Assembly (NCBI GenBank): GCA_903845215.1
Contig: CAIMWI010000035.1
Coordinates: 1 to 64,000 of the forward strand
DNA from: an uncultured Rhodobacterales bacterium
GTDB lineage: Bacteria; Pseudomonadota; Alphaproteobacteria; Rhodobacterales; Rhodobacteraceae
Direction: 5' to 3'
DNA length: 64,000 bases
Part shown: piece after piece, positions 51,859 to 61,422 of the stretch
How positions within the stretch are numbered: position 1 is the first letter of the stretch
How the letters are laid out: each line of letters opens with the position of its first letter
Position numbers and translations under genes: made by a program
Notes under the pieces: model-generated
What the model saw: the letters and a program-made list of their open reading frames with translations, nothing else
What the model was told of the DNA's origin: nothing
Database searches by the model: none

Positions 51859-52062
51859 TCAGGGGTGTTGGGTCGTGAACCCCGATATCCGCGCCCCTGC
51901 CTGTTCGACAATCGACAGGGATAATCCGTTCAAAAACCCGCCGATCGAGGTGACAAAGACCACCCCGACCCCCAGCGCGATTGCGGCCAAGACAACCCAA
52001 TCAACTTGGGTGGCGCTGGTTTGGGCTTTGCTGACGGCTTTGGTTAGAAATGTTGTTTTCAT
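51859..52062 (-). CDS. Small pilin-like membrane protein
   Basis: A 67-residue protein with start MKTTFLTKAVSKAQ, then VDWVVLAAIALGVGVVFVTS, a single hydrophobic segment, and a polar C-terminus. The VDWVVLxAxxxGxG pattern resembles Flp/TadE-like short pilin-related proteins common in Rhodobacteraceae, but the usual prepilin cleavage site is not clear. No tad genes are near. The upstream 21 in-frame codons are rejected. Confidence 0.6.
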   Translation of the reverse strand: MKTTFLTKAVSKAQTSATQVDWVVLAAIALGVGVVFVTSIGGFLNGLSLSIVEQAGARISGFTTQHP

Positions 52063-52207
52063 CACACCAATCCTTTTAAGCCAAAAACGGGTCTGTTGGC
52101 CCGAAATTCGGGCCCATTTCGGCAAGACCCGTGAAAGAAATAAGCCAAACGCTCCGACTGTTTTGGCCGTGACACCTGATTCGTAAGGATGGTTTGTGGC
52201 AAGATTA

Positions 52208-52234
52208 AGGCCAAGCCCTTCTGGGGCTTGGCCT
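52208..52234. terminator. Strong hairpin downstream of scoAB
   Basis: Perfect 11-bp stem AGGCCAAGCCC / GGGCTTGGCCT with a five-base loop, 59 bases beyond the scoB stop. The flanking T runs are weak on the minus strand (TTAAT) and distant on the plus strand (GTTTTTC). Most likely the scoAB 3' end. Confidence 0.55.
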
Positions 52235-52292
52235 AAGATCGTTTTTCTTTCGAATCAGGCTGAAAAAAGCCTTTGCCCTCAACCCTTTGCCT

Positions 52293-52937
52293 TTAGCCTA
52301 CGATCCGCGCCTCGGTTGCGGCGCGCAAATCGGCTTCGCTGACGCCGTCAGCCAATTCGACAATCTTCAACCCGCCCGCCACCACATCCAGCACGCCCAG
52401 ATTGGTGATGATGCGGTTGACGACGGCCTTGCCGGTCAAAGGCAAGGTGCAATTGCGCAACACCTTGGACTCGCCGTGTTTAGAGGTGTGGTCCATCACC
52501 ACCACCACACGGCCCACACCCGCCACCAGATCCATCGCCCCGCCCATGCCCTTGACCAGTTTGCCCGGGATCATCCAGTTGGCCAGATCGCCGGTCTCGC
52601 TGACCTCCATCGCGCCCAAGATCGCCATGGCGATCTTGCCGCCGCGGATCATGGCGAAAGATTGGGCCGAATCGAAATAGGCGGTTTGCGGCAGTTCGGT
52701 GATGGTTTGCTTGCCTGCGTTGATCAGATCGGGGTCTTCGTCGCCCTCAATGGGAAAGGGCCCCATGCCCAGCATGCCGTTTTCTGATTGCAGGGTCACG
52801 TTTACCCCCGCAGGGATATAGTTTGACACAAGTGTCGGAATGCCAATGCCAAGATTGACATAAGTGCCATCGCGCAGTTCCAAAGCAGCGCGGGCGGCGA
52901 TTTGGTTGCGATCCCAGCCTTTTATCGCGTCAGCCAT
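52293..52937 (-). CDS. scoB: 3-oxoacid CoA-transferase subunit B
   Basis: The beta subunit of a class I CoA transferase moving CoA from succinyl-CoA to acetoacetate. The 214-residue protein has [13 protein letters not shown], the catalytic-glutamate motif [11 protein letters not shown], and [16 protein letters not shown]. Translationally coupled to scoA through TGATG. The pair would support ketone body or polyhydroxybutyrate-derived acetoacetate use; 3-oxoadipate as substrate (PcaIJ) is less likely because pca genes are absent. Confidence 0.93.
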   Translation of the reverse strand: MADAIKGWDRNQIAARAALELRDGTYVNLGIGIPTLVSNYIPAGVNVTLQSENGMLGMGPFPIEGDEDPDLINAGKQTITELPQTAYFDSAQSFAMIRGGKIAMAILGAMEVSETGDLANWMIPGKLVKGMGGAMDLVAGVGRVVVVMDHTSKHGESKVLRNCTLPLTGKAVVNRIITNLGVLDVVAGGLKIVELADGVSEADLRAATEARIVG

Positions 52938-53641
52938 CAGACAAATTCCTTCTTGCGCGTGGTGCGGTTTTCGATGCGCTTTTCGTGCGGGCCTTTGATC
53001 AGGCGGTGCACATAAATGCCCGGCAGGTGGATCAAGTCGGGGTCAAGGCTGCCCAATGGGACAATCTCTTCAACCTCAGCCACGCAGATTTTGCCAGCGG
53101 TCGCCGCAGGCGGGTTAAAGTTGCGCGCGGTTTTGCGAAAGACCAAGTTGCCCGACGGGTCAGCCTTCCACGCTTTCACAATCGACAGATCCGCCACGAT
53201 GCCGCGTTCCAGAATATAGGTCTGGCCGTTGAAATCCTTATGCTCTTTGCCCTCGGCAATCACCGTGCCCACGCCGGTTTTGGTGTAAAAGCCCGGGATC
53301 CCCGCACCGCCTGCACGCAAACGCTCGGCCAAGGTGCCTTGGGGGGTGAATTCCAGTTCCAACTCGCCGCTGAGATACTGGCGCATGAATTCGGCGTTTT
53401 CGCCGACATAGGACGAGATCATCTTCTTGACCTGACGCGTGGCCAACAGCACGCCCAATCCAAAGCCATCCACCCCCGCATTGTTGGACGCGATGGTCAG
53501 GTCTTTGGTGCCGACATCCTTGATCGCTGCAATCAGCAGCTCAGGAATGCCGCACAGTCCAAACCCGCCGCTGGCGATGGTCATGCCGTCAAACAACAGC
53601 CCCTCCAGCGCTGCCGACGCACTGGCATATTCCTTATTCAT
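52937..53641 (-). CDS. scoA: 3-oxoacid CoA-transferase subunit A
   Basis: The alpha subunit, 234 residues. [18 protein letters not shown] is the family signature near the N-terminus, followed by [38 protein letters not shown] and [14 protein letters not shown] chose [12 protein letters not shown] as start; the ORF extends 19 codons upstream without similarity. First gene of the scoAB unit. Confidence 0.93.
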   Translation of the reverse strand: MNKEYASASAALEGLLFDGMTIASGGFGLCGIPELLIAAIKDVGTKDLTIASNNAGVDGFGLGVLLATRQVKKMISSYVGENAEFMRQYLSGELELEFTPQGTLAERLRAGGAGIPGFYTKTGVGTVIAEGKEHKDFNGQTYILERGIVADLSIVKAWKADPSGNLVFRKTARNFNPPAATAGKICVAEVEEIVPLGSLDPDLIHLPGIYVHRLIKGPHEKRIENRTTRKKEFV

Positions 53642-53790
53642 CGCATCCCTCCCGTACATTCTGGGTCGCACCAAACCGCGCCGCGCCAGCTTAGTCAATG
53701 CCGCGTTGCGGCGAATTGCGGGTCGAACTGGCGAAAGCTGTGCGCCAAGCCTTTACCCCACCCGCGCGATTGAGATAGTGTAGCCGCGCC

Positions 53791-53876
53791 GCCCGCGTGG
53801 TGAAATGGTAGACACAGGAGACTTAAAATCTCTAGGCCGAACGGCCGTGCCGGTTCAAGTCCGGCCGCGGGCACCA
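53791..53876 (+). tRNA. tRNA-Leu (UAA)
   Basis: An 86-base class II tRNA with encoded CCA end. The acceptor arm pairs GCCCGCG with CGCGGGC. The anticodon stem-loop GAGACTTAAAATCTC gives anticodon TAA, reading leucine UUA/UUG codons. A long variable arm (GGCCGAACGGCC) and GGTTCAAGTCC in the T arm confirm leucine identity. Confidence 0.97.
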
Positions 53877-54031
53877 AGAAATTCAAAGAATTATTGTGAT
53901 GAATTCTGCGCGATGTGGCGCGTTTTCGTCGCGTTTGGGGGGGCATCGCTGACACGTTTCGTCTGCACCGATCATCGTAGCCAAACCTGATTTTGAAGTC
54001 TATCTTTCCGCAAAACGGTCAGGAGTTGCTT

Positions 54032-55030
54032 ATGGATGATCTGCATCTCGGCACGCGCAACAAGCGCGGCGATTGGGCGCCAAAGCGGGCACTTCAGATT
54101 TCACCCTTGTTCACATTTCCGCCCAACCCGATCAAGATTTTGAAATGGCTGCCCGGCTATCTGCTGCCGTGGAATGTGCTGTTTATGGCCTCGGCTGTGG
54201 TGTTTTGGCACTTTTTGCTGCCCGATGTGACCACGATGCAGCATTTGGCTTGGGGCTGGGTTTTGCAGATTTTGGCGATCAACATGGCCGCGATCTTTGT
54301 GTTTTACGCGATCTTCGAGCTGCGCTTGTATGTTCTGCGCCGTCAGGGGACGCGGTTTAAATACAACGCCAAGTTCCCCGATGACACCAAAAGCGCTGTT
54401 TTCCTGTTCAAGAGGCAATCGTTGGACAGTCTGGTGTGGTGCTTTGGCTTTGGCGTGCCGATTTGGACGGCCTATCAGGTCGGCGTCTTTTGGGCCTTTG
54501 CCAATGGCTATGTGCCTTGGGTCAGCTTTGCCAGCAATCTGTGGTATCTGCTGGCCTTGGGCTTTGTACTGCCCATCTGGCACGAGCTGCATTTTTTCTG
54601 CATTCACCGCCTGATCCACACGCCGTTTTTGTACAAATGGGTGCATTCGGTGCATCACAACTCGGTCAACCCGTCGCCGTTTTCCTCGCTTGCGATGCAT
54701 CCGGTGGAGCATGTCTTGTATTTCTCGTCGGTGCTGTTGCATCTGATCATCCCCTCTAATCCCATTCTGGCGCTGTATCAGATGCATTTCGCGGGGTTTG
54801 GCGCCATGGTCGGCCATATCGGCTATGACAAGATCGAGGTGGGGCAGGGTGGGTTTGATACGCACGCCTATTCCCACTACCTGCACCACAAGTATTTCGA
54901 GGTGAACTACGGCGACGGCCTGATGCCTTTAGACAAGCTCTTTGGCACGTGGCACGACGGCACCCCCGCCGCCGAAGAGCAGATGCAGGCACGATTCAAC
55001 CGGCGCGTGGCCCGCCTGAACCGCACCTGA
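54032..55030 (+). CDS. Sterol desaturase / fatty acid hydroxylase family protein
   Basis: A 332-residue membrane di-iron enzyme with several transmembrane helices. Histidine boxes: HELHFFCIHRLIH, WVHSVHHNSVNP and YSHYLHHKYFEVNYG, the ligand set of the fatty-acid hydroxylase superfamily. Substrate (fatty acid, carotenoid, sterol-like lipid) is unknown. The ATG 54032 follows AGGAG at six bases; the frame extends upstream only via TTG. Confidence 0.88.
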   Translation: MDDLHLGTRNKRGDWAPKRALQISPLFTFPPNPIKILKWLPGYLLPWNVLFMASAVVFWHFLLPDVTTMQHLAWGWVLQILAINMAAIFVFYAIFELRLYVLRRQGTRFKYNAKFPDDTKSAVFLFKRQSLDSLVWCFGFGVPIWTAYQVGVFWAFANGYVPWVSFASNLWYLLALGFVLPIWHELHFFCIHRLIHTPFLYKWVHSVHHNSVNPSPFSSLAMHPVEHVLYFSSVLLHLIIPSNPILALYQMHFAGFGAMVGHIGYDKIEVGQGGFDTHAYSHYLHHKYFEVNYGDGLMPLDKLFGTWHDGTPAAEEQMQARFNRRVARLNRT

Positions 55031-55047
55031 CAGGTCCCGTGTGCCTG

Positions 55048-56415
55048 TCAGTCGTCTTGCAAGACCCCTGAAATCAGCGCCAGCTTTTGCGGCAGCAAAG
55101 CGGCATCGCCGCGCGACTCGATGTTCAGTCGCACCAAGGGTTCAGTATTCGATGCGCGCAGGTTCATACGCCAATCGCCAAAAGACAGGCTCAGCCCGTC
55201 GGTTTCATCAACCGTTTGGGCCAAGGGCTCAAAGACCTCGCGCACCCGCGCCATGGCACGGGCGGGGCTTTTGAGGCGAAAGTTGATCTCTCCCGATGAT
55301 GGAAACGCCGCTTTGCGCCCCGCGACAAGGTCCGCCAAAGCGCCTTGGCGGCTGACCAGTTCGCAGATCAGCAAAAACGGGATCATTCCGGAATCGCAAT
55401 AAGCAAAGTCGCGGAAATAGTGGTGGGCCGACATCTCGCCGCCATAGACAGCGCCCGTGTCGCGCATCACCTGTTTGACAAAGGCGTGGCCCGTGCGCGA
55501 CTGCACCGCCACCCCGCCTTGGGTGGCCACAATGTCTTGGGTGTTCCACACCACGCGCGGGTCGTGCACAATCCGCGCGCCGCCTTCTTTGGCCAGAAAC
55601 ACCGCCGCCAAAAGGCCCACAATATACTCGCCGTCCACAAAGGCGCCGGTGTGGTCAAAAAAGAAGCAGCGGTCAAAGTCGCCGTCCCATGCCACGCCCA
55701 GATCGGCCCCACTCGCCAGCACCGCCGCTGCCGTCACGGGGCGGTTTTCCATCAGAAGGGGGTTAGGGATGCCGTTGGGAAAGGTGCCGTCGGGGTCGTG
55801 GTGCATGCGCACAAAGCGCAGGGGCGCGCCGCGTTCGGCCAACCCTTCCGCCAGCGCGTCAAAGGTTGGGCCTGCCGTGCCGTTGCCTGCGTTGACCAGC
55901 ACCGTCAGCGGGCGAAGGGCGGCGATATCGACAAACGACAGCACCGTCGCCACATAGGCCGCGCGCGCCTCCACCGCGACATCGACCCTTTGGCCGCCCG
56001 TCTTGGCGGGACCAAACGCATCCGCCTCGGCCAAGGCGCGGATCGCGGACAGCCCCCTTGCCCCATCCAACGGCGCCGATCCTTTGCGCACCATTTTCAT
56101 GCCGTTGTAATCAATCGGATTGTGCGAGGCTGTCACCACAATCCCGCCATCCGCGCCGAAATGCGATGTGGCGTGGTACATTTCTTCGGTGCCCGACAGG
56201 CCCAGCTCCAGCACCTGAACCCCTTCGGCCAGCAGCGCTTGAGTTACCGCCCCCGCCAATTCTGCTGATGACGCCCTGCAATCGCGCCCCACCACCAACA
56301 CCTTTGCCCCCAAGGCCCGCGCAAAGCCGCGCCCGATGCGAAAGGCAATCTGGGCATCAAGGTCAACGCCCAAACGGCCACGGATGTCGTAAGAGGTGAA
56401 ACAGGTCAGGGTCAT
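55048..56415 (-). CDS. Phosphomannomutase/phosphoglucomutase
   Basis: Interconverts hexose 1- and 6-phosphates for nucleotide-sugar and polysaccharide synthesis. The 455-residue protein has FTSYDIRGRLG at the N-terminus, the phosphoserine loop VTASHNPIDYNGMKMV, the metal-binding GVAWDGDFDRCF, the sugar-binding GEMSAHHYF and the phosphate-binding LRASNTEPLVRLN. Start MTLTCFTSYD is chosen from family alignment. Divergent from the sugar operon; mannose or glucose-phosphate supply may link them but that is inference. Confidence 0.9.
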   Translation of the reverse strand: MTLTCFTSYDIRGRLGVDLDAQIAFRIGRGFARALGAKVLVVGRDCRASSAELAGAVTQALLAEGVQVLELGLSGTEEMYHATSHFGADGGIVVTASHNPIDYNGMKMVRKGSAPLDGARGLSAIRALAEADAFGPAKTGGQRVDVAVEARAAYVATVLSFVDIAALRPLTVLVNAGNGTAGPTFDALAEGLAERGAPLRFVRMHHDPDGTFPNGIPNPLLMENRPVTAAAVLASGADLGVAWDGDFDRCFFFDHTGAFVDGEYIVGLLAAVFLAKEGGARIVHDPRVVWNTQDIVATQGGVAVQSRTGHAFVKQVMRDTGAVYGGEMSAHHYFRDFAYCDSGMIPFLLICELVSRQGALADLVAGRKAAFPSSGEINFRLKSPARAMARVREVFEPLAQTVDETDGLSLSFGDWRMNLRASNTEPLVRLNIESRGDAALLPQKLALISGVLQDD

Positions 56416-56543
56416 CGCAAAGCCTTTGTTTGGGGGTAAATCATGCGGCCCGTCGTGGCGTTCTTCAAGGGCCAAAGCGGCGGGCAAAAGCCTTGACGCG
56501 ATTTCGTATGCTTCGTAAACAAACTCCATCAGCGGAGGACGTC

Positions 56544-57623
56544 ATGGCCATCAAGAAAGAACAGCGCCTTTTAGGGGTGGGGATTTTGGGCTGCGGCCCC
56601 ATCTCGCAATTTGGCCATCTGGAATCGGTGCAAAAGGCCCGCAACACCGCACTGCGCGCCGTGTGCGATGCGGATGAGGGTTTGGCCCATCGGTTCGGGG
56701 CCTTTTACGACGCCAGTGCCATCTATCTGGACTACGACGCCATGCTGGCCGATGACACGGTGGAAGCTGTTATCATCGCCACATCTGACGCTTTCCACGT
56801 CCCCGCCGCGATCCGCGCTTTGCAGGCGGGAAAGCATGTGTTTTGCGAAAAGCCCATCGGATTGTCGGTGGAAGAGGTGTTAGGCCTGCAAAAGGTCGTC
56901 GAGGCCACGGGCAAAGTCTGCCAAGTGGGCCATATGCTGCGGTTTGATCCGGGCATCCAGTCGGCCAAAGACTTTCTGACCGACGAGATGGGCGAGATTT
57001 TGGCGCTTAAAGCGTGGTATTGCGATTCCACCGCGCGTTACACCAACACTGATGCCATCCAGCCCGTGCCGCGCACCGGCACGCGGGCGATCAAGCCCTC
57101 TGAAAACCCCAAGGCCAACCTGCGCCGGTATAACATGCTGGCCCATGGGTGCCATCTGTTGGATCTTGCCCGATATCTGTCCGGCCCGATTGTCGAGGTG
57201 CACGCCCGCCACCGCGAGAAATACGGGGCCATGTCGTGGTTTATTGATGTCGAGTTTGAAAACCGCGCCTTGGGCCATTTGGACCTAACTTTGGCTGTGC
57301 GGATGGATTGGCATGAGGGCTTCCAGATCTACGGCCAGAACGGGTCGATCAAGGCCAATATCTTGAACCCATGGTATTACCGCGCGGCCGAGGTGGATAT
57401 TTTCCGCGAGGCCGACGCCTCGACCCACCGCGTGCTGGGGGCGGATGGGCATTTTTACCGCCGCCAGTTGGAAGGGTTTGGCGATGTGATCTTGAAAGGC
57501 GCGCCCATGACGGGGGCGTCGATCGTCGACGGGCTGGAATCGGTACGCGCGATGGTGGCGGTGATGCGATCCGCCGAAACAGGGCAGCCGGTGAAGCTGG
57601 CCGATGCCACGGGGCCGGTATGA
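56544..57623 (+). CDS. Gfo/Idh/MocA-family oxidoreductase
   Basis: A 359-residue NAD(P)-dependent sugar oxidoreductase, first gene of a seven-gene operon. The Rossmann motif is GVGILGCGPISQFGHL, the substrate/cofactor segment is FCEKPIG, and the C-terminal domain holds the putative catalytic histidine in HGCHLLDLARYLSG. The start MAIKKEQRLLG follows GCGGAGGA. It likely oxidises or epimerises a sugar or inositol. The stop overlaps the next start (ATGA). Confidence 0.87.
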   Translation: MAIKKEQRLLGVGILGCGPISQFGHLESVQKARNTALRAVCDADEGLAHRFGAFYDASAIYLDYDAMLADDTVEAVIIATSDAFHVPAAIRALQAGKHVFCEKPIGLSVEEVLGLQKVVEATGKVCQVGHMLRFDPGIQSAKDFLTDEMGEILALKAWYCDSTARYTNTDAIQPVPRTGTRAIKPSENPKANLRRYNMLAHGCHLLDLARYLSGPIVEVHARHREKYGAMSWFIDVEFENRALGHLDLTLAVRMDWHEGFQIYGQNGSIKANILNPWYYRAAEVDIFREADASTHRVLGADGHFYRRQLEGFGDVILKGAPMTGASIVDGLESVRAMVAVMRSAETGQPVKLADATGPV

Positions 57624-58441
57624 CCCCCGCCATCTTTTCGCGCACCTATCCCCTGACCACGGCCGAGGCGACCTTTGCCGCTGTCAAAGCCGATGGCTTT
57701 GGCGCGGTGCAGTTTAACCTGTCAAACCTCGGCCTGCCGCCGGTGCCCGAAACTGCGGCTGAGGGGCTTGAAGCAGTCCGCCATCAGGCCGCCAAGGCGG
57801 GTGTTGCGATCAGCGCCCTATCGGGGACGTGGAACATGGCCCATCCTGATCCGGCCTACCGCGCCACGATGCGGGGCCGCTTTGAATGGGTGCTGCAAGC
57901 CGCCCAAAGCTTGGGCGCGCCCATTGTCACCCTGTGCACCGGATCACGCGATGCCGGCAATATGTGGGCGCATCATGCGCAAAACACCTCTGCCGCCGCT
58001 TGGGCCGAAATGGCCGAAGAGCTGTCGCACGCCCTTGACCGCGCCGCCCACTACGGCTTGCGCTTAGGGATAGAACCTGAACCTGCCAATATCATCTGCG
58101 ACGCCTTTGCCGCCCGCCGGATATTGGACCAGTTGCAAGCCCCGCATCTGGGCATTGTGCTGGATGCCGCCAACCTGATCGCGCCGGAACAGGCGGTGAA
58201 CCAGCAATTCATATTGGATCAGGCGCTAGATCTGCTGGGGGCAGACCTTCTGCTTGCCCATGCCAAAGACCACGATACCACAGGCCGCGTGGTGCCCCCC
58301 GGCGATGGCATCATCGACCTGCCCGCCTTTGTCGCAGGGTTGCGCCAAGCCGGCTATGACGGCCCGCTGATCGGCCACGGGTTTGACATGGCCCAAGCCC
58401 CGCGTGCTGCAACGGTGCTGCAAGACCTGTGCCGCGCATGA
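57620..58441 (+). CDS. Sugar phosphate isomerase/epimerase family protein (TIM barrel)
   Basis: A 273-residue AP_endonuc_2-type barrel, the family of IolE, xylose isomerase-like and hydroxypyruvate isomerase enzymes. Likely metal ligands: glutamate in LGIEPEP, aspartate in GIVLDAANL and histidine in LAHAKDHD. The fourth position, usually glutamate, seems to be replaced in LIGHGFDM. The ATG lies within the Gfo/Idh stop. Substrate unknown, presumably the product or precursor of the dehydrogenase. Confidence 0.83.
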   Translation: MTPAIFSRTYPLTTAEATFAAVKADGFGAVQFNLSNLGLPPVPETAAEGLEAVRHQAAKAGVAISALSGTWNMAHPDPAYRATMRGRFEWVLQAAQSLGAPIVTLCTGSRDAGNMWAHHAQNTSAAAWAEMAEELSHALDRAAHYGLRLGIEPEPANIICDAFAARRILDQLQAPHLGIVLDAANLIAPEQAVNQQFILDQALDLLGADLLLAHAKDHDTTGRVVPPGDGIIDLPAFVAGLRQAGYDGPLIGHGFDMAQAPRAATVLQDLCRA

Positions 58442-59235
58442 GGGCGACGTTTCAAACCCCCGACGGCTGCCATTTGGCCTACGAAGTGGCAGGCCAAGGC
58501 CCCGCTGTCTTGTGGCAGCACGGCCTTGGGGCCACCTCCGCCCAGCCAGCCGAGGTTTTCCCCGACGGCTTCACCCGCATCACCCTGTTGTGCCGCGGTC
58601 ATGACGGTTCTGACCTTGGCGACCCCGCGCGCCTGTCTATCGCACAGTTTGCCGCCGACGCGCTGGCGTTGATGGACCATCTGGGCTTGCAATCCCTGCC
58701 GATGGGCGGGATTTCCCTCGGCGCAGCCATAGCCTTGCGGCTGGCGGTCACTCATCCAGACCGCGTGCAGGCGTTGATCCTCGCCCGCCCCGCTTGGGTC
58801 GATTACCCCGCCCCGCGAACGATGCAATCTTATGCCGAAGTCGCCCGCCTTCTGGCCGGCCATGGCGAGATCGGGCGGGCCTTGTTTCAATCTGGGCAAA
58901 TCTACCGCGATCTTGGCCTTGCCTCGCCCGACAATGCCGCCTCGCTGGTCAGTTTTTTCACCCGCCCGCAGCCTGACACCACGGTGGCGCTGCTGCAAAC
59001 CATCCCGCAGGATGGGCCAGGGGTGACACGCGATCAAATTGGCGCGCTGCACCTGCCGACACTCGTGCTGACCACGGGGCAGGATTATGTCCACCCCGCC
59101 GCTTACGGCGCGGAATTGGCCAAGCTTATACCCCATGCCATCTTGACCGACCTGCCCGCCAAGGGCCAAGACAAGCCCGCCCATGTGGCCGCCTTTCGCG
59201 CCGCCCTGTTGCAGTTTTTGGGCGGATTGGCGTGA
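58438..59235 (+). CDS. Alpha/beta hydrolase
   Basis: A 265-residue alpha/beta hydrolase: CRGHDGSDLGD, nucleophile elbow GGISLGAAIAL, acid in TTGQDYVHP and histidine in KGQDKPAHVAAF. The start MRATFQTPDG overlaps the preceding stop (ATGA). Within a sugar operon it could open a sugar lactone made by the dehydrogenase, or remove an ester group; neither is proven. Confidence 0.82.
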   Translation: MRATFQTPDGCHLAYEVAGQGPAVLWQHGLGATSAQPAEVFPDGFTRITLLCRGHDGSDLGDPARLSIAQFAADALALMDHLGLQSLPMGGISLGAAIALRLAVTHPDRVQALILARPAWVDYPAPRTMQSYAEVARLLAGHGEIGRALFQSGQIYRDLGLASPDNAASLVSFFTRPQPDTTVALLQTIPQDGPGVTRDQIGALHLPTLVLTTGQDYVHPAAYGAELAKLIPHAILTDLPAKGQDKPAHVAAFRAALLQFLGGLA

Positions 59236-60482
59236 CCACCACCCGCCTGCTGCGCCGGATGCATGCGCGCCACTGCTTGCGCCTGCTGCAAGGCGGGCAA
59301 ACCCTAAGCCGTGCCGATATGGCGCGGGTCTTGGGCGTGACCCGTGCGACGATCGGCTATGCCGTGGCCGAGCTGACCGCTGCCGGCCTTGTGCTGGAAA
59401 CGCCCGCCCCCGCGCCCACCCGACTTGGCCGCCCCGGCGTGGCCTTGCGGCTGAACCCGCAAGGCGCGCTGTTTATCGGGATCGAGATGGACACCCGCGC
59501 CATTTCCGGTGTGCTGTTAGACCTGAACATGCAGGTCGTGGCCCGCAAGGTTGACCCCACGGGCGATGCCTTCCACGACCCGCAGGCCATGCTGTCCCGC
59601 CTGATGACTGTGGCGCAAGGTTTGGCCGCCCAAACCGACCCCGCGCGCCTGATCGGCCTTGGCGTGGCCGTTCCGGGCTTGGTTGGGCGGCAGGGCCAAG
59701 TGGTCAACGCGCCGCTGTTAGGCTGGCGCGACTTTGCATTGCAGGCGAACTTGCAGCGCCTTGCCCCCGCCGATTGGCAAATCGACGTCTGCAACGATGC
59801 TTTCGCCTTTGCCAGCGCCGAACGTGCCGCCGAGGCTGAACCGCAAAGCCTGCTCATGGTGCTTTTGGCCGAAGGTGTGGGTTCAGCCTATCTGGACGAG
59901 GGCCGTATGATCAGCGGCGCGCATGGATTTGCGGGGGAATTGGGGCATATGATCGTCTCGGTCCGCGGCAGGGCAGGGCCGCTAGAAGCGATGGCGGGGG
60001 CGGCAGGGTTCCCTCACGCGATGCGCGCGGGCATGTCGGTGGCGCAAGGGGTGGCAACACTCCTTGCCTCGCTGAACACCCCCCAAACCCAAGCCGCGCT
60101 TGATCTTTGGACCGAAGCCTTGGCCATAGGCCTTGCCAACGCCGCCCATCTGCTAGACCCAGACCGGATCGTCCTGGGCGGGCCCTTGTCAGCGCTTTAT
60201 CCCCATGTGGCGGACAGGCTGAAAGACAGGCTTGCAGCCCTGATGCTGCAAGGCCATGCGACCCCCAGCCTGCATCTGGCACGCTACGGCGACGAAGGGG
60301 CCGCCATCGGTGCCGCCGCCCGCCTGCGCGCGCGGATGTTCGCTCTGCCCGACTTGCGTGACCCAAGCCCCAAGCCCATCGCACCATCGCCCCTTTCCCC
60401 AGACCGCGCGGCGTGCCAAACACAGGCATCCCCGCCGCTTGCGACCCTTTCCAAAGGACATCTTGATGACCAGCAAACTTGA
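59232..60482 (+). CDS. ROK-family transcriptional regulator
   Basis: A 416-residue regulator. An N-terminal winged helix (LSRADMARVLGVTRATIGYA, VAELTAAGLVLET) is joined to a ROK sugar-sensing domain (GVAVPGLVGRQGQVVNAPLL, VLLAEGVGSAYLDEGRMISG, GFAGELGHMIV). The zinc motif CxCGxxGCxE that normally follows GELGH is missing (SVRGRAGPLEAM). Starts with GTG overlapping the hydrolase stop, and its last 17 bases overlap the transaldolase gene. The likely local regulator of this operon, with a sugar or sugar phosphate as effector. Confidence 0.87.
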   Translation: MTTTRLLRRMHARHCLRLLQGGQTLSRADMARVLGVTRATIGYAVAELTAAGLVLETPAPAPTRLGRPGVALRLNPQGALFIGIEMDTRAISGVLLDLNMQVVARKVDPTGDAFHDPQAMLSRLMTVAQGLAAQTDPARLIGLGVAVPGLVGRQGQVVNAPLLGWRDFALQANLQRLAPADWQIDVCNDAFAFASAERAAEAEPQSLLMVLLAEGVGSAYLDEGRMISGAHGFAGELGHMIVSVRGRAGPLEAMAGAAGFPHAMRAGMSVAQGVATLLASLNTPQTQAALDLWTEALAIGLANAAHLLDPDRIVLGGPLSALYPHVADRLKDRLAALMLQGHATPSLHLARYGDEGAAIGAAARLRARMFALPDLRDPSPKPIAPSPLSPDRAACQTQASPPLATLSKGHLDDQQT

Positions 60483-61401
60483 CCAACTCAACGCCATGAC
60501 CGTTGTTGTGGCCGACACAGGCGACATCGACGCGGTGCGCCGCTTGGCCCCGCAAGACTGCACCACCAATCCCTCGCTGGTGCTGAAAGCCATGCAAGGC
60601 GCTGCCATGCAGGACATATTCACCCAAACCATTGCGCGGCGCAAAGGCCAAAGCAACGCCGTGGCAGCCATTGTCCAAGACCTGACGGTGGGCTTGGGCG
60701 CCGAACTTGCCGCCATCGTTCCGGGCCGTGTGTCAACCGAGGTTGATGCGCGGTTGTCGTTTGACAAAGACGCCTCGATCGCCAAGGCCCGCGCCTTGAT
60801 TGACGCCTATGCCAAGCTGGGCGTCGGGCGTGATCGCATCCTGATCAAACTCGCCGCCACTTGGGAAGGCATCCAAGCCGCCCGCGCGCTGGAGCGCGAG
60901 GGGATCCAGTGCAACCTGACGCTGCTGTTTTCCATGGCCCAAGCCAAGGCCTGCGCCGATGCAGGGGTCTTTCTGATCTCGCCCTTCGTGGGGCGCATCA
61001 CCGACTGGTATTCCAAAGCCACAGGCCAGACCTACACGGCAGAGGAAGACCCCGGCGTTCTGTCTGTCCGCCGCATCTATGATCATTACAAATCCCACGG
61101 CATCGCGACGGTTGTGATGGGCGCATCCTTCCGCAACCCCGGCCAGATTGAAGCCTTGGCAGGCTGCGACCGCCTGACGATCTCGCCCGACCTGATCGCC
61201 AAACTCGCCGCCGACCAAGGCCCGCTGACCCGCAAGCTGACCGCAGGGGCTGCAACGGGCACCGCTGCCCCCACGTCTGAAGCCGATTTCCGCTGGTCCC
61301 ATAACGAAGACGCTATGGCCACCGAAAAACTGGCCGAAGGCATCCGCAACTTCCACATCGACGCACTAAAGCTGGAAGCTTTGGTCGCAGCGCAACTTTA
61401 A
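60466..61401 (+). CDS. tal: Transaldolase
   Basis: Transfers dihydroxyacetone units between sugar phosphates in the pentose phosphate pathway. The 311-residue protein is of TalB type: ADTGDIDAVRRLAPQDCTTN, STEVDARLSFD, the Schiff-base lysine in ILIKLAATWEGI, CNLTLLFSMAQA, and RITDWYSKATGQ. AAAGGA lies just before ATG 60466. Being inside a catabolic operon suggests that the pathway produces a ketose or aldose phosphate needing this rearrangement. Confidence 0.95.
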   Translation: MTSKLDQLNAMTVVVADTGDIDAVRRLAPQDCTTNPSLVLKAMQGAAMQDIFTQTIARRKGQSNAVAAIVQDLTVGLGAELAAIVPGRVSTEVDARLSFDKDASIAKARALIDAYAKLGVGRDRILIKLAATWEGIQAARALEREGIQCNLTLLFSMAQAKACADAGVFLISPFVGRITDWYSKATGQTYTAEEDPGVLSVRRIYDHYKSHGIATVVMGASFRNPGQIEALAGCDRLTISPDLIAKLAADQGPLTRKLTAGAATGTAAPTSEADFRWSHNEDAMATEKLAEGIRNFHIDALKLEALVAAQL

Positions 61402-61422
61402 CTTTCCCCAAAGGCACGACCC

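Noticed and set aside
53877-54031. Possible small gene or second tRNA after tRNA-Leu
   Set aside because: No cloverleaf and no frame with a ribosome site; the only good start signal belongs to the sterol-desaturase-family gene.
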